NCBI RefSeq assembly: GCF_001613145.1
Contig: NZ_BDBU01000022.1
Span: 62,001 to 126,000 of the forward strand
Reading direction: 5' to 3'
Length of the DNA: 64,000 nucleotides
Origin: Nocardia jejuensis NBRC 103114
Lineage (GTDB): Bacteria; Actinomycetota; Actinomycetes; Mycobacteriales; Mycobacteriaceae
Part shown: positions 16,414-25,738 of the stretch, in pieces
Numbering within the stretch: position 1 is the first letter of the stretch
How the letters are laid out: each line of letters starts with the position of its first letter
Made by a program: the position numbers and the translations under genes
Notes under the pieces: generated by a model
What the model was told of the DNA's origin: nothing
Seen by the model: only the letters and a program-made list of their open reading frames with translations
Databases searched by the model: none

Positions 16414-17274
16414 ATGCTCGAAAAGAGCGCACCGTCCTCACCGTTCGTCGCGGCCATGAGCACGCGCATCGAACGGCACGCCGATGCGTACGCCGAGGAA
16501 GTCGGCACGTTCCTGGACCAGCCGCACCGCTTGCGGCGCACCGTGACCGAACGGGGCCTGCTCGACACCTTCACGCGCCATGTGGAATCCGTGGTCGCCA
16601 CCTACGATCCGCCCGGCGTGCGGCGCGTCGGGGACAGCCTGGTGTTCGGGCATCTGTACACCGCGGTCCTGAATCGAAGCGAGGCGGGCACGGAGCCCTC
16701 CGTGCCGGTGGCGACGCTGCTGGCGGCCCTGGTCGCCGCCGAGGTGGAGTTCCGGGGACCACTTCGCTTGAGCCGCACCCAGAGTCGGCAACTCGCGGAG
16801 ACCTACGAGCGTCTCGGCCGGCGACTTGTCGCGGCCGGGCTGCCCGCGCACGCGGTGCTGGCCTATCAGCGCGCCATGGGTCTGTACCGGACCGAGGACG
16901 ACACCGATGCCGAGGACGGCTGCGGTCTGGCCCTGGCCAAGGCGCGGCGGCTGGCCCAGCCGAGCGCGCTGCTGCGGGTGGCCGGGCTGTTCCCGGATCT
17001 GGTGTGCGGCTACGGATACCGACCGTTCCGGATGCTGTGGTGGATCGCGCTGCAGCTGGTCGTCTTCGTGGTCATCATCGCGCTGGTGTCGGACGAACAC
17101 CTGACCACCACGATCTACAAGGTGCTGGTGAACTACCTCAACCCGCTCGGCCCGGGCGACACGACGGATCTGCGCACCGGCGGACGCACCTTCTACGTGA
17201 TCGAGTGCTATCTCGGGTCGGTGACCACGTCGGTGTTCTTCGCGCTGCTGGTGCGGCGCTGGTTCCGCCTGTGA
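16414..17274 (+). CDS. Membrane protein with helical cytoplasmic domain and two C-terminal helices
   Basis: About 286 residues. Residues 1-200 are helical and soluble (possible TPR-like repeats, YERLGRRLVAAGLPAHAVLAYQRAM). Two membrane helices follow near residues 208-230 and 262-283, with a 30-residue loop between them. The last helix (GSVTTSVFFALLVRRWF) recalls the inner helix of two-helix ion channels, but no TVGYG filter is present. A TTG at 16408 overlapping the acetyltransferase stop is an alternative start. It is convergent with the SCO2521-family gene, 21 bp away. Confidence 0.6.
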   Translation: MLEKSAPSSPFVAAMSTRIERHADAYAEEVGTFLDQPHRLRRTVTERGLLDTFTRHVESVVATYDPPGVRRVGDSLVFGHLYTAVLNRSEAGTEPSVPVATLLAALVAAEVEFRGPLRLSRTQSRQLAETYERLGRRLVAAGLPAHAVLAYQRAMGLYRTEDDTDAEDGCGLALAKARRLAQPSALLRVAGLFPDLVCGYGYRPFRMLWWIALQLVVFVVIIALVSDEHLTTTIYKVLVNYLNPLGPGDTTDLRTGGRTFYVIECYLGSVTTSVFFALLVRRWFRL

Positions 17275-17295
17275 CCGGTCGCCGCTCCCGCGGGC

Positions 17296-18279
17296 TCACC
17301 ACTCCGCGGTACTGATCTTCGCGCTGCGCAACGCCTCCAGCGTGGCGACGGCCAGCCGATCGCGCAGCTGGCCCACCTGTGCGGTCCACTGCCGGGAGAA
17401 GCCCGGATCGTTCTCCAGCCGGGTCCACAGTTCCCGCAGTCGCGGCGGCGTGTGCGCGCCCGGCATCCACAGGTGCACGAGTTGCTCCAGCAGGGGACTC
17501 AGCTGCGCCACCGGATCCCGGTCCGGTCCGGCCCGGTCGGCGTCCGCCAGCGCCGCGCCCAGCGTGGTGAGCAGCCAATCGTGCAGCGCCAGATCCTCGC
17601 AGAAGCGTTGCACCCCAGCCAGATCCCGCACCGTCGGCACCATGATGCGGACCGATCGAATGGTCTCCTCCTCCAACCGGAAGGCGAACAGGGTGCGTCC
17701 GCGCACCTCACCCTGCACCAGCGGGGCCACCCGGGCCGCCCAGCGCAGGCGGGTGGGCGCGGTGCGTACGGGCGGGCGCTGATCCAGCCGGGGATCCATC
17801 CGGACCCGGGTCAGCAGCCGCTCGCTGATGGAGGCCAGGTCCAGGGTGGTCGCGCCGGAACCCTCCAGATAGCCCTCGGTCAGATCCACCGCCGCGGCGG
17901 TATCGTCACCGATCCGCGGAATCAGCTCCACCACACCGACTCTGGACAGATAGTGCGACCAGGATCGGCGGTTCGAATCGGCCGCCCGCTGCACCCGCGT
18001 GCCCGAGGAGCTCTGCACCACCCGGCCGCCCACCAGCGCGGCGTGCGAGCCCACCGTGCCTATCGCGCGGCTCTCGGACCGCGACACGGTGGCCAGCTGA
18101 CAGTCGACGCCGACTGCCGAACTCGGCGAAACCGCGAGCGCCAGCGGACGTTCACGCATCAGCACCCGCTCGCCGGGAAGCAGCGACAGCAGCGCGGTCG
18201 CCTCCCTGGTGGCCAACGCGCCCGAGTTCGGCAGCAGCGCGGTGCGCACCTCCCCCAGCAGCACCAGTGGTTCGCTCAT
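17296..18279 (-). CDS. SCO2521-family protein
   Basis: 327 residues, last gene of a four-gene cluster. It matches in style and context the SCO2521 family of Streptomyces: N-terminal VLLGEVRTALLPNSGALATREATALLSLLPGERVL (seen over residues 6-40, given here as the family's opening region), a central beta-rich part and a helical C-terminus (residues 215-320). No catalytic motif is visible. It begins 9 bp after the SCO2522-family stop. Function unknown; its fixed association suggests it works with the P-loop protein of the cluster. Confidence 0.8.
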   Translation of the reverse strand: MSEPLVLLGEVRTALLPNSGALATREATALLSLLPGERVLMRERPLALAVSPSSAVGVDCQLATVSRSESRAIGTVGSHAALVGGRVVQSSSGTRVQRAADSNRRSWSHYLSRVGVVELIPRIGDDTAAAVDLTEGYLEGSGATTLDLASISERLLTRVRMDPRLDQRPPVRTAPTRLRWAARVAPLVQGEVRGRTLFAFRLEEETIRSVRIMVPTVRDLAGVQRFCEDLALHDWLLTTLGAALADADRAGPDRDPVAQLSPLLEQLVHLWMPGAHTPPRLRELWTRLENDPGFSRQWTAQVGQLRDRLAVATLEALRSAKISTAEW

Positions 18280-18288
18280 CGCGGCACC

Positions 18289-19353
18289 TCAGTCGTCGCC
18301 GAGGAAGATGTGATTGATTCGCTCGGTCACCGAGCGTGGCACCGACACCGGAATCCGCTCGGCGGCAGCACGTTCCGCGAGTTTGGCGTAGACCTCCTCG
18401 TCCGGCTGCAGATGGTCCAGGATCACGCGCACCGCGTGCTCGATCCCGAGATAGGTGTACGGCAGCACCGACACCGCGCGATAGGCGGCGAACGGGTGCG
18501 GATCGCGGCGCTCGTTCGGCGCGCCCGTGGCCGCGGGCGGCAATTGCACCACCGCGGGCAGCTGCCACCAGTCCTCGGGCCACGGACCCGTCCACAGCTG
18601 GGGCTTGGCGACCACCGCGCCCTCGTGGCGAATCATGCCCAGGCGCAACAACTGCCAGATGGACGCCAGGAACGGGCAGGACCAGATGGTGCGCTCCACC
18701 TGCTCCCCCGCCACCTCCCGCAACTCACGGCTCCACAGCTGCACGTCCAGGAAGATCGAATGATTGCGCGCCCCGAACTCCTGCGGCGGTCGATAGCGGG
18801 TGACCTGCATGGCCTGGCGCGGATCGTATTGCGAGGAGCGACTGCCGTTGCACAGCCAGCCCGATTCCGCGGTGGGCGGGCGCCGGCCGGTGGAGCCCTC
18901 GTCGGGCTCGGCCACGATGCGGGCCGACATCATCTCCGCGAGCCGGACCGGATCGCCCACCGGTTCCCCGTCCAGCAGGTTCGGCACCTCGGCGCAGCCT
19001 GCCTCGCGCGCCAGATAGTCGATGCGCACACCGCAATCGGCGGCCGCGCCCAGCAGTTTGTCCAGGATCACCGCGGGCTCGGTGCGCTGTTCGCGCGGAC
19101 GGAAGTGCTCGAAATAGTCGTCCACCAGGAAACAGGTGCTCACCCGGGCGTTCGGGCCGTACTGCGCGCGGGCGACCTGGGTGTAGGCCTCCACCAGCGG
19201 TGCGACCTTGCGGAACTGCGCGCGGATCCGGTCCACGCCGTTGACCAGGTCGTCCATGTAGAAGTGGCCGACCTCTATGGACAGATGCGAGAGCGCCTGT
19301 CCCGAAGTCCGGTTGCGCTCACCGGCTTCGCTGTAATCGGTCGCGGAACTCAC
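18289..19353 (-). CDS. SCO2522-family protein
   Basis: 354 residues. The N-terminal stretch LSHLSIEVGHFYMDDLVNG and the phrase STCFLVDDYF are characteristic of the SCO2522 family. The middle includes WLCNGSRSSQYDPRQAMQVT. There are no membrane segments or recognised catalytic residues. Start is 3 bp after the stop of the P-loop gene, so translation is coupled. Its function has not been described as far as I know. Confidence 0.82.
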   Translation of the reverse strand: MSSATDYSEAGERNRTSGQALSHLSIEVGHFYMDDLVNGVDRIRAQFRKVAPLVEAYTQVARAQYGPNARVSTCFLVDDYFEHFRPREQRTEPAVILDKLLGAAADCGVRIDYLAREAGCAEVPNLLDGEPVGDPVRLAEMMSARIVAEPDEGSTGRRPPTAESGWLCNGSRSSQYDPRQAMQVTRYRPPQEFGARNHSIFLDVQLWSRELREVAGEQVERTIWSCPFLASIWQLLRLGMIRHEGAVVAKPQLWTGPWPEDWWQLPAVVQLPPAATGAPNERRDPHPFAAYRAVSVLPYTYLGIEHAVRVILDHLQPDEEVYAKLAERAAAERIPVSVPRSVTERINHIFLGDD

Positions 19354-19356
19354 GGT

Positions 19357-20277
19357 TCACTCCAGCTCTTCCCAGACCGCACGGTTCATCAGCCGCACGG
19401 CGAGATGACGGAAAGCGTCGACGGTTTCCTCGTTGGCGATGCGGGCGGACACATCGATATCCAGGATCACCTGTTCACGGCATTGCAGTACCGGTTCTAC
19501 CGGAGTCTGACCGAGTACCACGGTGGAGCCCATCTCGTTTCGGATGGCCGCCCGGTTCAACGTGTCGTTCTGCCGCTGCAACCAGGCCGCCTGCGCGGGC
19601 CGCAACCCGGCCGCCTCGTTCAACTCCGGCACCGCGGTCCGCACGTAGCGTACCGAATTACGCAGCTTGTTCGGGTCGTGGCCGCTCTGCGCGCCGGTCT
19701 GCAGCAGACCGTGATCGCCGTGCACGAGGCCGTGCCCGGCCACGATGTGCTGCCGGGTCCAGCGATGGAAGATCAGCCAGCGGGAGATCACATCCGAGAG
19801 CTGCGGCTCCATCGTGGCCTGCAGCGCCAGGGCCAGCGCGATCGAGCGGCCGGCGCTCAGATCCACGAAGGTGACGTCGAATTCCTGCTCGCAGGAGGCG
19901 AACAGCGAGGCACAACGCCGCACCATGCCCGCGTCCAGGACGGTGAACTCCGAACCGCTGCGATCGCCGGGGAACAGCACCAGGCGGCCGGACGGATGCC
20001 GCGATCGGCTCAGTTCCACCCGATCGGTCTCCGAGCGCACGCTCACCCGGGCGGCGCTGCCGTTGCCGCCGAGCAGGTATTCGTGCAGGCCGCCACCGCC
20101 GGGAGCGCCGCGATCGATCCGGCTGATCTCGAAAGTGCCTCCGGCCGTGGGCGATCCGAAGTCGAAGTCGAGGTAGGCGACCTTCTGGCCGTCCATGCTC
20201 AGCCAGTAGGCCATATTGCAGCTGGTCACCGACCTGCCGGTGCCGCCCTTGTCGGAGGCCGAGAACACCAGCACCAT
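19357..20277 (-). CDS. SCO2523-family variant P-loop (ParA/MinD-like) protein
   Basis: 306 residues with the deviant Walker A of ParA/MinD-type ATPases, here DKGGTGRS: the signature Lys10 is kept but the usual P-loop Lys is Arg15. YLDFDFGSPTAGG and VTFVDLSAGRS take the places of the switch and Walker A' regions. The substituted lysine suggests weak or altered nucleotide use. The start overlaps the upstream gene's stop as TGATG. ParA/MinD relatives organise cellular positions or load cargo; what this one serves is unknown. Confidence 0.86.
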   Translation of the reverse strand: MVLVFSASDKGGTGRSVTSCNMAYWLSMDGQKVAYLDFDFGSPTAGGTFEISRIDRGAPGGGGLHEYLLGGNGSAARVSVRSETDRVELSRSRHPSGRLVLFPGDRSGSEFTVLDAGMVRRCASLFASCEQEFDVTFVDLSAGRSIALALALQATMEPQLSDVISRWLIFHRWTRQHIVAGHGLVHGDHGLLQTGAQSGHDPNKLRNSVRYVRTAVPELNEAAGLRPAQAAWLQRQNDTLNRAAIRNEMGSTVVLGQTPVEPVLQCREQVILDIDVSARIANEETVDAFRHLAVRLMNRAVWEELE

Positions 20278-22169
20278 CACATGCTCCTGGTCGCGTCGAA
20301 CCGCGCGTAGGCGAGCTCGTCCAGCTCCTGCAACGCCTGGGACGCGAGACTCACCGCGGTGCCCGGCCTTTCGTCGATCAGGCGGCGGGCGCGCAGCAGC
20401 CGCTGCTCGGCCAGCGCCAGTGCGCTGCGATTGGAGGACATATCGCGTTCGCTGAGCTCGAGCAGTTCTCGATTGAGCAGGTGCTCGGCCTCGGTGAGCA
20501 GTTCCATGGCGCGCAGGCCCAGGGCCGGGGAGCGCAGCGGGGGCTCGCGGTACATGCGGGCTGCGGCGACCAGGCATTCGATCACGCGCTCGGTGAGATA
20601 CCAGGAGGGCTCCCGGGTTTCCTCGCCACCGAACACCCGGGCCGGATCGTCCCAGAGCCCCACCGGGCCGTCCCGGAAGGACCGCCGGTCGAGATGATCC
20701 ATGGTGTCCTGCGCCAGCGCGAGCAACTGATCACGGGTCTCCATGGTGCCGGACAGCCGGGCCGCCTGCAGGGTGCGCTTCAAAAGCACTGTGGCGTAGT
20801 CCGATACGGTCCAGACCAGTAGTGGACCACCACCGGCCTGTTCACTGCCGTGCAGCAGCAATGCCACACCGGGGGTGTGCATGGCCCGGGCCGGATCGGA
20901 TTCGGTCACGCGGCTGATGATCCGGCCGCGACGGGCCAGCTGATCGAAAATCGGTGCGGCACGGTTCAAATCGTCGTCGCTGGCCTCGCGGTTGAGCAGA
21001 TCCTGCATCAGCACCGCCGACACCGAGAGACTGAAGTAGTCCGACTCCTCGCCGTCCGAGGTACGCCACGGAATATCCTCCAGCGGCCAGCGGCCCGCGC
21101 CGAAACGCGCGACCGCGGACCAGTAGCGCTGTGCCAGATCCCAGCGCAGCTGCAGCGCCTCGGCCAGTCGGCGCTGCTGATCGTCCAGCAGGTCCAGCTC
21201 CCTGGTGCGCACGGAGGTGAGGTCGTTGATGCCGTCCAGCGCCACCACCGTGAAGTGCAGATAGGGCCGCGCGACCGCGAGTCCGGCCTGAGTGGCGATC
21301 GGCATGTCCACGAAGTCGATCGCGGCGGCGTCGCGCACCATGCTCCAGCTCCAGCCGCACTCGAAGAGCAGGCCCTCTCCGTAGAGGTCGACGCCCGGGG
21401 TCTGGCTCAGGGTGACGTCGTTGCGCAGCCGGATGCGCACGCGATCGAGGCGATGACCCACCGCCTCCACCACCGCGTCCGACGGTGCGCCGGTCTGATT
21501 CAGCATGGACAGCATGGCCTCGCCCTCGGGCGACTCCGGATAGACAGTGTTGACCACGAAGCTGCGCACCAGCCCGACCATGGCCGCGGTCAGGCGGGTA
21601 TTGATTCGCACGTCCAGCACTTCTATCCGGCGCTGCAGGCCGACCGCGTCCTGGATCCGCCGGGTGGCCAGGTCCGCGACGGGACCGTGGAAGCCGCGCA
21701 GGAATTTCAGTGCGGCCAGGCACAGGGTCAGGGACATCGAATAGGAGTCGACGACGTCGAGCGCGCGCTGGTCGGGCACCGGGTCGTTCCGATCCGCCGA
21801 GCTCAGATAGCTGCCGGCGGCGAAGACCGGAATGTCCTTGGCGGCCTTGCCCTCCGGCGTATCCACCTCGATCACCTCGGTGTAGCGGGCGATGTAGTCC
21901 TCGAGCACCGTCACCAGCGTCGCGCCGATCCGCCAGCCGGTGCCCATCGGGGACAGCACCGCGCGGATGTCGTCGGCGATATCGTCCGGCCGGTCCAGGC
22001 CGAAGCCGTCGATCTCGGTGGCCGGATACAGCAGGCACAGCAGCTGTTCGGCGTCGCTGATGGAATTGGAGCCGTCGCGGCCGCCCCACACCCACTCACC
22101 GCGGTGAAAGCACGCGGTCAGCAGCGACCGCCACACTCCGAGAATCTGCTGCCGTGGCTGAATTCGCAT
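20277..22169 (-). CDS. SCO2524-family protein
   Basis: 630 residues, first gene of the cluster. The N-terminus (QQILGVWRSLLTACF, then GGRDGSNSISDAEQLLCLLY) is typical of the SCO2524 family. The protein is mostly helical and soluble with no membrane segment and no enzyme motif I can identify; the last 100 residues are rich in Leu, Glu and Arg and could form coiled coil. It overlaps the P-loop gene by one base (TGATG). Probably a structural or regulatory partner of that ATPase. Confidence 0.82.
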   Translation of the reverse strand: MRIQPRQQILGVWRSLLTACFHRGEWVWGGRDGSNSISDAEQLLCLLYPATEIDGFGLDRPDDIADDIRAVLSPMGTGWRIGATLVTVLEDYIARYTEVIEVDTPEGKAAKDIPVFAAGSYLSSADRNDPVPDQRALDVVDSYSMSLTLCLAALKFLRGFHGPVADLATRRIQDAVGLQRRIEVLDVRINTRLTAAMVGLVRSFVVNTVYPESPEGEAMLSMLNQTGAPSDAVVEAVGHRLDRVRIRLRNDVTLSQTPGVDLYGEGLLFECGWSWSMVRDAAAIDFVDMPIATQAGLAVARPYLHFTVVALDGINDLTSVRTRELDLLDDQQRRLAEALQLRWDLAQRYWSAVARFGAGRWPLEDIPWRTSDGEESDYFSLSVSAVLMQDLLNREASDDDLNRAAPIFDQLARRGRIISRVTESDPARAMHTPGVALLLHGSEQAGGGPLLVWTVSDYATVLLKRTLQAARLSGTMETRDQLLALAQDTMDHLDRRSFRDGPVGLWDDPARVFGGEETREPSWYLTERVIECLVAAARMYREPPLRSPALGLRAMELLTEAEHLLNRELLELSERDMSSNRSALALAEQRLLRARRLIDERPGTAVSLASQALQELDELAYARFDATRSM

Positions 22170-22556
22170 CGACGCCGTCCCCTGCCCTGTCGTGGCGTGC
22201 CTCGCTGATCATCGCTGAGAAACAAGCGCGGCAAAAACTATCATGCGCCGGCGCGGGCCACAGGGTGAAAGGGATGGGTGGAACCGAAGCGGACCGTGGG
22301 ATGAATCCGGCGAATCAGGCAGGGAGTGAATGGAGTTCGCCCGCGGTATCGCGGCGCGGTGAGCGTGCGCGGGCTACGCCGGGGCCAGTTCCGGGGGCAA
22401 CGGCACGGGTGAAGCGGTTCGGGTGAAGCGGTTCGCGGTATGGCGTGTGTCGGAAGACAGGCGAGGTGGGGCCGGTAGCGTCGCGAACATGGGGAACCGG
22501 ACAGCATGATCGGTGGCACAGCGTGATCGGGGACAGAACGTGACGGGTTGCAGGGC
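22170..22556. other. Divergent promoter region between SCO2524 and usp genes
   Basis: 387 bp without a supported gene. The 12-mer CAGCRTGATCGG occurs at 22502-22513 and 22519-22530, and once more inside the next gene at 22583-22594. A short direct repeat GTGAAGCGGTTCG occurs around 22408-22435. These may be operators, or simple repeats. Confidence 0.4.
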
Positions 22557-23474
22557 ATGACAGGCACCAGCGTGACGGGCGGCAGCGTGATCGGCGCGGT
22601 GCGGGCGAATCGGCGCGCGGCCGGGCGCACGGCGACGAGTTACGCGCTGCTGCTGCCCAGCATGATCGGAGTGGGGCTTTTCCTGCTGACGCCGATCGCG
22701 GTGGTGCTGTGGCTGAGCCTGCACAGCTGGAATCTGCTGAGCCCCATCGAATTCACCGGGCTGGGGAACTGGCGGTCCGTGCTGTCGGATCGGCAGTTCG
22801 GCCATTCGGTGCTGGTGACGCTGGCACTGACGGCGATCGTGGTGCCCGCGCAGACCGTGCTCGGATTCGCCGTCGCCGCACCCCTGGCCCGGCGCGGACG
22901 CGGCACAACGGTGCTGCGGGTGGCGTACGCGCTGCCGTGGATGTGCGCGCCGGTGGCGGTCGGGGTGGTGTGGCAGTGGATCTTCGCACCCAGCGACGGT
23001 GCGCTGAACGCGGTGCTCGGGCGGCGCGTCGAATGGCTCAGTTCGCCGTCACTGGCGCTGCCCGCGGTGGCGGCGGTGATCGTGTGGATGAACGTCGGAT
23101 ACGTGGCGCTGTTCTTCGTCGCCGGGATCCGGGCCATTCCGCGGGAGATCCTGGACGCGGGGTCGCTGGACGGGGCGACCGGGTGGCGGCGGGTGCGCTG
23201 GCTGGTGCTGCCGCTGCTGCGGCCGACCATGTTTTTCGTGCTGGTCACAGGCGTGCTGAGCGTGTTCCAGACCTTCGACGCGGTCTACGCGCTGACCCGG
23301 GGCGGACCGGATCACCACACCGATGTGGTGGGTATGCGGCTGTATTCGGAGGCGTTCGAGGCCGCGCATCCGGGCCGGGCGGCGGTGATGGCGGTGGTGA
23401 TCTTCGCGGTCATGTTCGCGATCACCGTGGTGCAGCATCGGTTCCTGCGGGATCGGACCGGCGATGAGACCTGA
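22557..23474 (+). CDS. uspA: ABC sugar transporter permease, UspA-like
   Basis: About 305 residues with six predicted membrane helices and the EAA loop motif ILDAGSLDGATGWRRVRWLV, which docks the ATPase. It belongs to the MalF/UgpA class of sugar importer permeases. The gene order permease-permease-binding protein matches mycobacterial uspABC, an amino-sugar importer. The start is uncertain: ATG at 22557, with a TTG 9 bp before and GTG codons after. It overlaps uspB by 11 bp. Confidence 0.8.
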   Translation: MTGTSVTGGSVIGAVRANRRAAGRTATSYALLLPSMIGVGLFLLTPIAVVLWLSLHSWNLLSPIEFTGLGNWRSVLSDRQFGHSVLVTLALTAIVVPAQTVLGFAVAAPLARRGRGTTVLRVAYALPWMCAPVAVGVVWQWIFAPSDGALNAVLGRRVEWLSSPSLALPAVAAVIVWMNVGYVALFFVAGIRAIPREILDAGSLDGATGWRRVRWLVLPLLRPTMFFVLVTGVLSVFQTFDAVYALTRGGPDHHTDVVGMRLYSEAFEAAHPGRAAVMAVVIFAVMFAITVVQHRFLRDRTGDET

Positions 23475-24339
23475 GCCGACCTCGATACTCGATACCCGCG
23501 ATGCTCCGCGATCCGGAACCCGCGGCGCGGCAGCGCGTTCGGCGGCGGCGTACCTGCTGCTGGTGGCGGGGGCGCTGCTGACCGTCGCGCCACTGGTGCT
23601 CAGCGGCCTCACGGCAGCGAAGACACCACGACAGTTCGCCGGTGAATCCGCGCTGGCGCCACCGCATCCGGTCACGCTGGACAATTTCCGGACCGTTCTC
23701 GATCAGGGGCTCGGACGAGCGGTGGCCGTCACCGCACTGATGACGGTGTGCATCACCTGCGGGCAGCTGCTCACCTCGATTCTGGCGGCATACGCGTTCG
23801 CGCGCACCAGCTTTCCCGGACGGGACGCGCTGTTCTGGGTGTATCTGGGCACCATGATGGTGCCGAGCGCCGTCACCCTCATCCCGCTGTATCTCATGTT
23901 CGCGAAACTCGGGTGGCTCAACAGCTTCTGGGCGCTGGTGCTGCCGTTCGTCTTCGGGTCGCCGTACGCCATATTCCTGCTGCGGCAGTACTTCCGGGCG
24001 ATTCCGGGTGAGCTCATCGACGCGGCGCGGATGGACGGGGCAGGCACGCTCGACATTCTCGTGCACGTGGTGGTGCCGATGAGCCGGCCGATCCTGGCCA
24101 CGCTCACGGTGATCACCGTCGTCTCGCAGTGGAACAACTTCATGTGGCCGCTCGTGGCCGCCAGCGGGGCGAAGTGGCAGGTGCTCACGGTGGCCACGGC
24201 CACCCTGCAGACGCAGTACAACGCGCAGTGGCCGCTGATCATGGCGGCGACGACGCTGGCCATCGCGCCACTGGTCGTGCTGTTCGTGGTGTGCCAGCGA
24301 CAGGTACTGCGGTCCATCACGTGGACGGGGTTGAAATGA
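23464..24339 (+). CDS. uspB: ABC sugar transporter permease, UspB-like
   Basis: 291 residues, six predicted helices, and the EAA motif ELIDAARMDGAGTLDILVHV. It is the MalG/UgpE-type partner of the upstream permease. The N-terminal 25 residues are cytoplasmic. Overlaps both neighbours (11 bp with uspA, ATGA with uspC), so the three are one translational unit. No ATP-binding subunit is encoded nearby; such importers often share a genome-wide MsiK/SugC-type ATPase. Confidence 0.82.
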   Translation: MRPEPTSILDTRDAPRSGTRGAAARSAAAYLLLVAGALLTVAPLVLSGLTAAKTPRQFAGESALAPPHPVTLDNFRTVLDQGLGRAVAVTALMTVCITCGQLLTSILAAYAFARTSFPGRDALFWVYLGTMMVPSAVTLIPLYLMFAKLGWLNSFWALVLPFVFGSPYAIFLLRQYFRAIPGELIDAARMDGAGTLDILVHVVVPMSRPILATLTVITVVSQWNNFMWPLVAASGAKWQVLTVATATLQTQYNAQWPLIMAATTLAIAPLVVLFVVCQRQVLRSITWTGLK

Positions 24340-25616
24340 GGATCAAGGACTCCACCCGGGTGGTGCTCGGGCTCGTGCTGGCGGCGGCACTGCTCGTCGC
24401 GGCGGCGCTGTGGCTGGGGCGCGACACCGACGGATCGGGGCGCACGGTGGTGCGGCTGCGGATCTGGGATCAGAGTTTCGTCTCCGCGTATCGCGCCTCG
24501 CTCGACGAGTTCGAGCGGGCGAACCCCGACATCGACGTGCGAATCACGCTGGTGCCGTGGGCCTCCTACCCGCAGAAGCTGCGACTGGACGTGGCGGGCG
24601 GGATCGCCGACGACCTGTTCTGGACCGGCCTGTACGAGGACTACGCCGACAGCGGACATCTGGTGGATGTCGGTGCGGCGCTGGGCGCGGATGCCGCGCG
24701 CGAATGGGATCCGTTCGCCGTCGAGCAGTTCACGCGGGCGGGAAAGCTCTGGGCGGTACCGCAATTCGTCGACGGCGGGACGGCGGTGTACTACAACCGG
24801 GAACTGCTGGACGCGGCCGGAATCGAGCCCGGCGCGCTGAACGCGGTGCGCTGGAGTCCCGATCCGGCGCAGGACACCTTCCGGGCGCTGTTGCGGCGGT
24901 TCGGCGGCGTGGCGAGTCCGCCGTACAACGCGGCGAACGACTTTCAGTCCATCACGCTGCCGTATCTGGGCTCGGCGGGAGGCGAACTCCAGCACGACGG
25001 GAAGTTCGCGTTCGATACGCCGCAGGGGCGCGACGCGTTCGGATATACGACCGCGCTGATCGCGGACGGCCTCTCCCCCTCCGCCGCCGATACCGCCGCG
25101 AGCAGCGACTTCGCCAAAAATGCCTTCCTGCAGGGGCGGATGCCGCTGTTCCAGTCCGGGACCTTCACTCTCGCCACCGTGGCGCAGAACGCGCGCTTCC
25201 GCTGGGGTGTGGCGCTGATCCCCGCAGGGCCCGCGGGGCGAGTGAGCGCGAACAATTCCGTCGCCGTCGCGGGGAACTCGGCGTCCCCGCACCCGGACGC
25301 GGTGCGACGGGTGTTGGGCTGGCTCGGCAGTCCCGGCGGGAATCGCTATCTCGGACTCGAGGGGGCGACCATCCCCGCGGTGCTCTCGCAGCAGCAGGTC
25401 TATCGGGACTACTGGACCCGGCGCGGTGTCGATGTCTCACCGTTCTTCGATGTGCTTCGCGGCGAACGGATCTCGGCCGGCGGTGGGCCGGGGTTCACCG
25501 CCGCGCTACAGGCGATCACGCCGATCATCGACGAGATGTACCTGGGACGGATACCCGTGGATACGGCGCTCGCGCGGGCTCGGGCCGCCGCTGATGCCGC
25601 GATCGCGCAGAGATGA
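24336..25616 (+). CDS. uspC: Extracellular sugar-binding protein, UspC-like
   Basis: 426 residues. A single N-terminal hydrophobic segment (residues 9-25) is followed by a type 1 extracellular solute-binding domain (VRLRIWDQSFVSAYRASLDE, AVPQFVDGGTAVYYNREL). It should deliver a sugar to the UspAB permease. No lipobox cysteine is present, so it is probably anchored by its uncleaved helix or released, unlike the usual lipoprotein. ATGA overlap with uspB. Confidence 0.82.
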   Translation: MRIKDSTRVVLGLVLAAALLVAAALWLGRDTDGSGRTVVRLRIWDQSFVSAYRASLDEFERANPDIDVRITLVPWASYPQKLRLDVAGGIADDLFWTGLYEDYADSGHLVDVGAALGADAAREWDPFAVEQFTRAGKLWAVPQFVDGGTAVYYNRELLDAAGIEPGALNAVRWSPDPAQDTFRALLRRFGGVASPPYNAANDFQSITLPYLGSAGGELQHDGKFAFDTPQGRDAFGYTTALIADGLSPSAADTAASSDFAKNAFLQGRMPLFQSGTFTLATVAQNARFRWGVALIPAGPAGRVSANNSVAVAGNSASPHPDAVRRVLGWLGSPGGNRYLGLEGATIPAVLSQQQVYRDYWTRRGVDVSPFFDVLRGERISAGGGPGFTAALQAITPIIDEMYLGRIPVDTALARARAAADAAIAQR

Positions 25617-25738
25617 GGGCACATCGTGGATTGCCTTCTCCCCCACCGTGACTCGCGAGAGAAGGCGGCATCGGCACCGGGTGGAAGATCGGCGCCGTGG
25701 TCCCGGCCGACGCGCGCACCGGCACCTGCGGATGTGGA

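Noticed and set aside
17452..20310. 952-codon open frame on the plus strand opposite the SCO2521-2523 genes
   Set aside because: Antisense to three recognised genes; composition is Arg/His/Gln/Gly-rich without domains.
25633..25666. GCCTTCTC/GAGAAGGC hairpin after uspC
   Set aside because: Only 8 bp of stem with an 18-nt loop; too weak to call a terminator.
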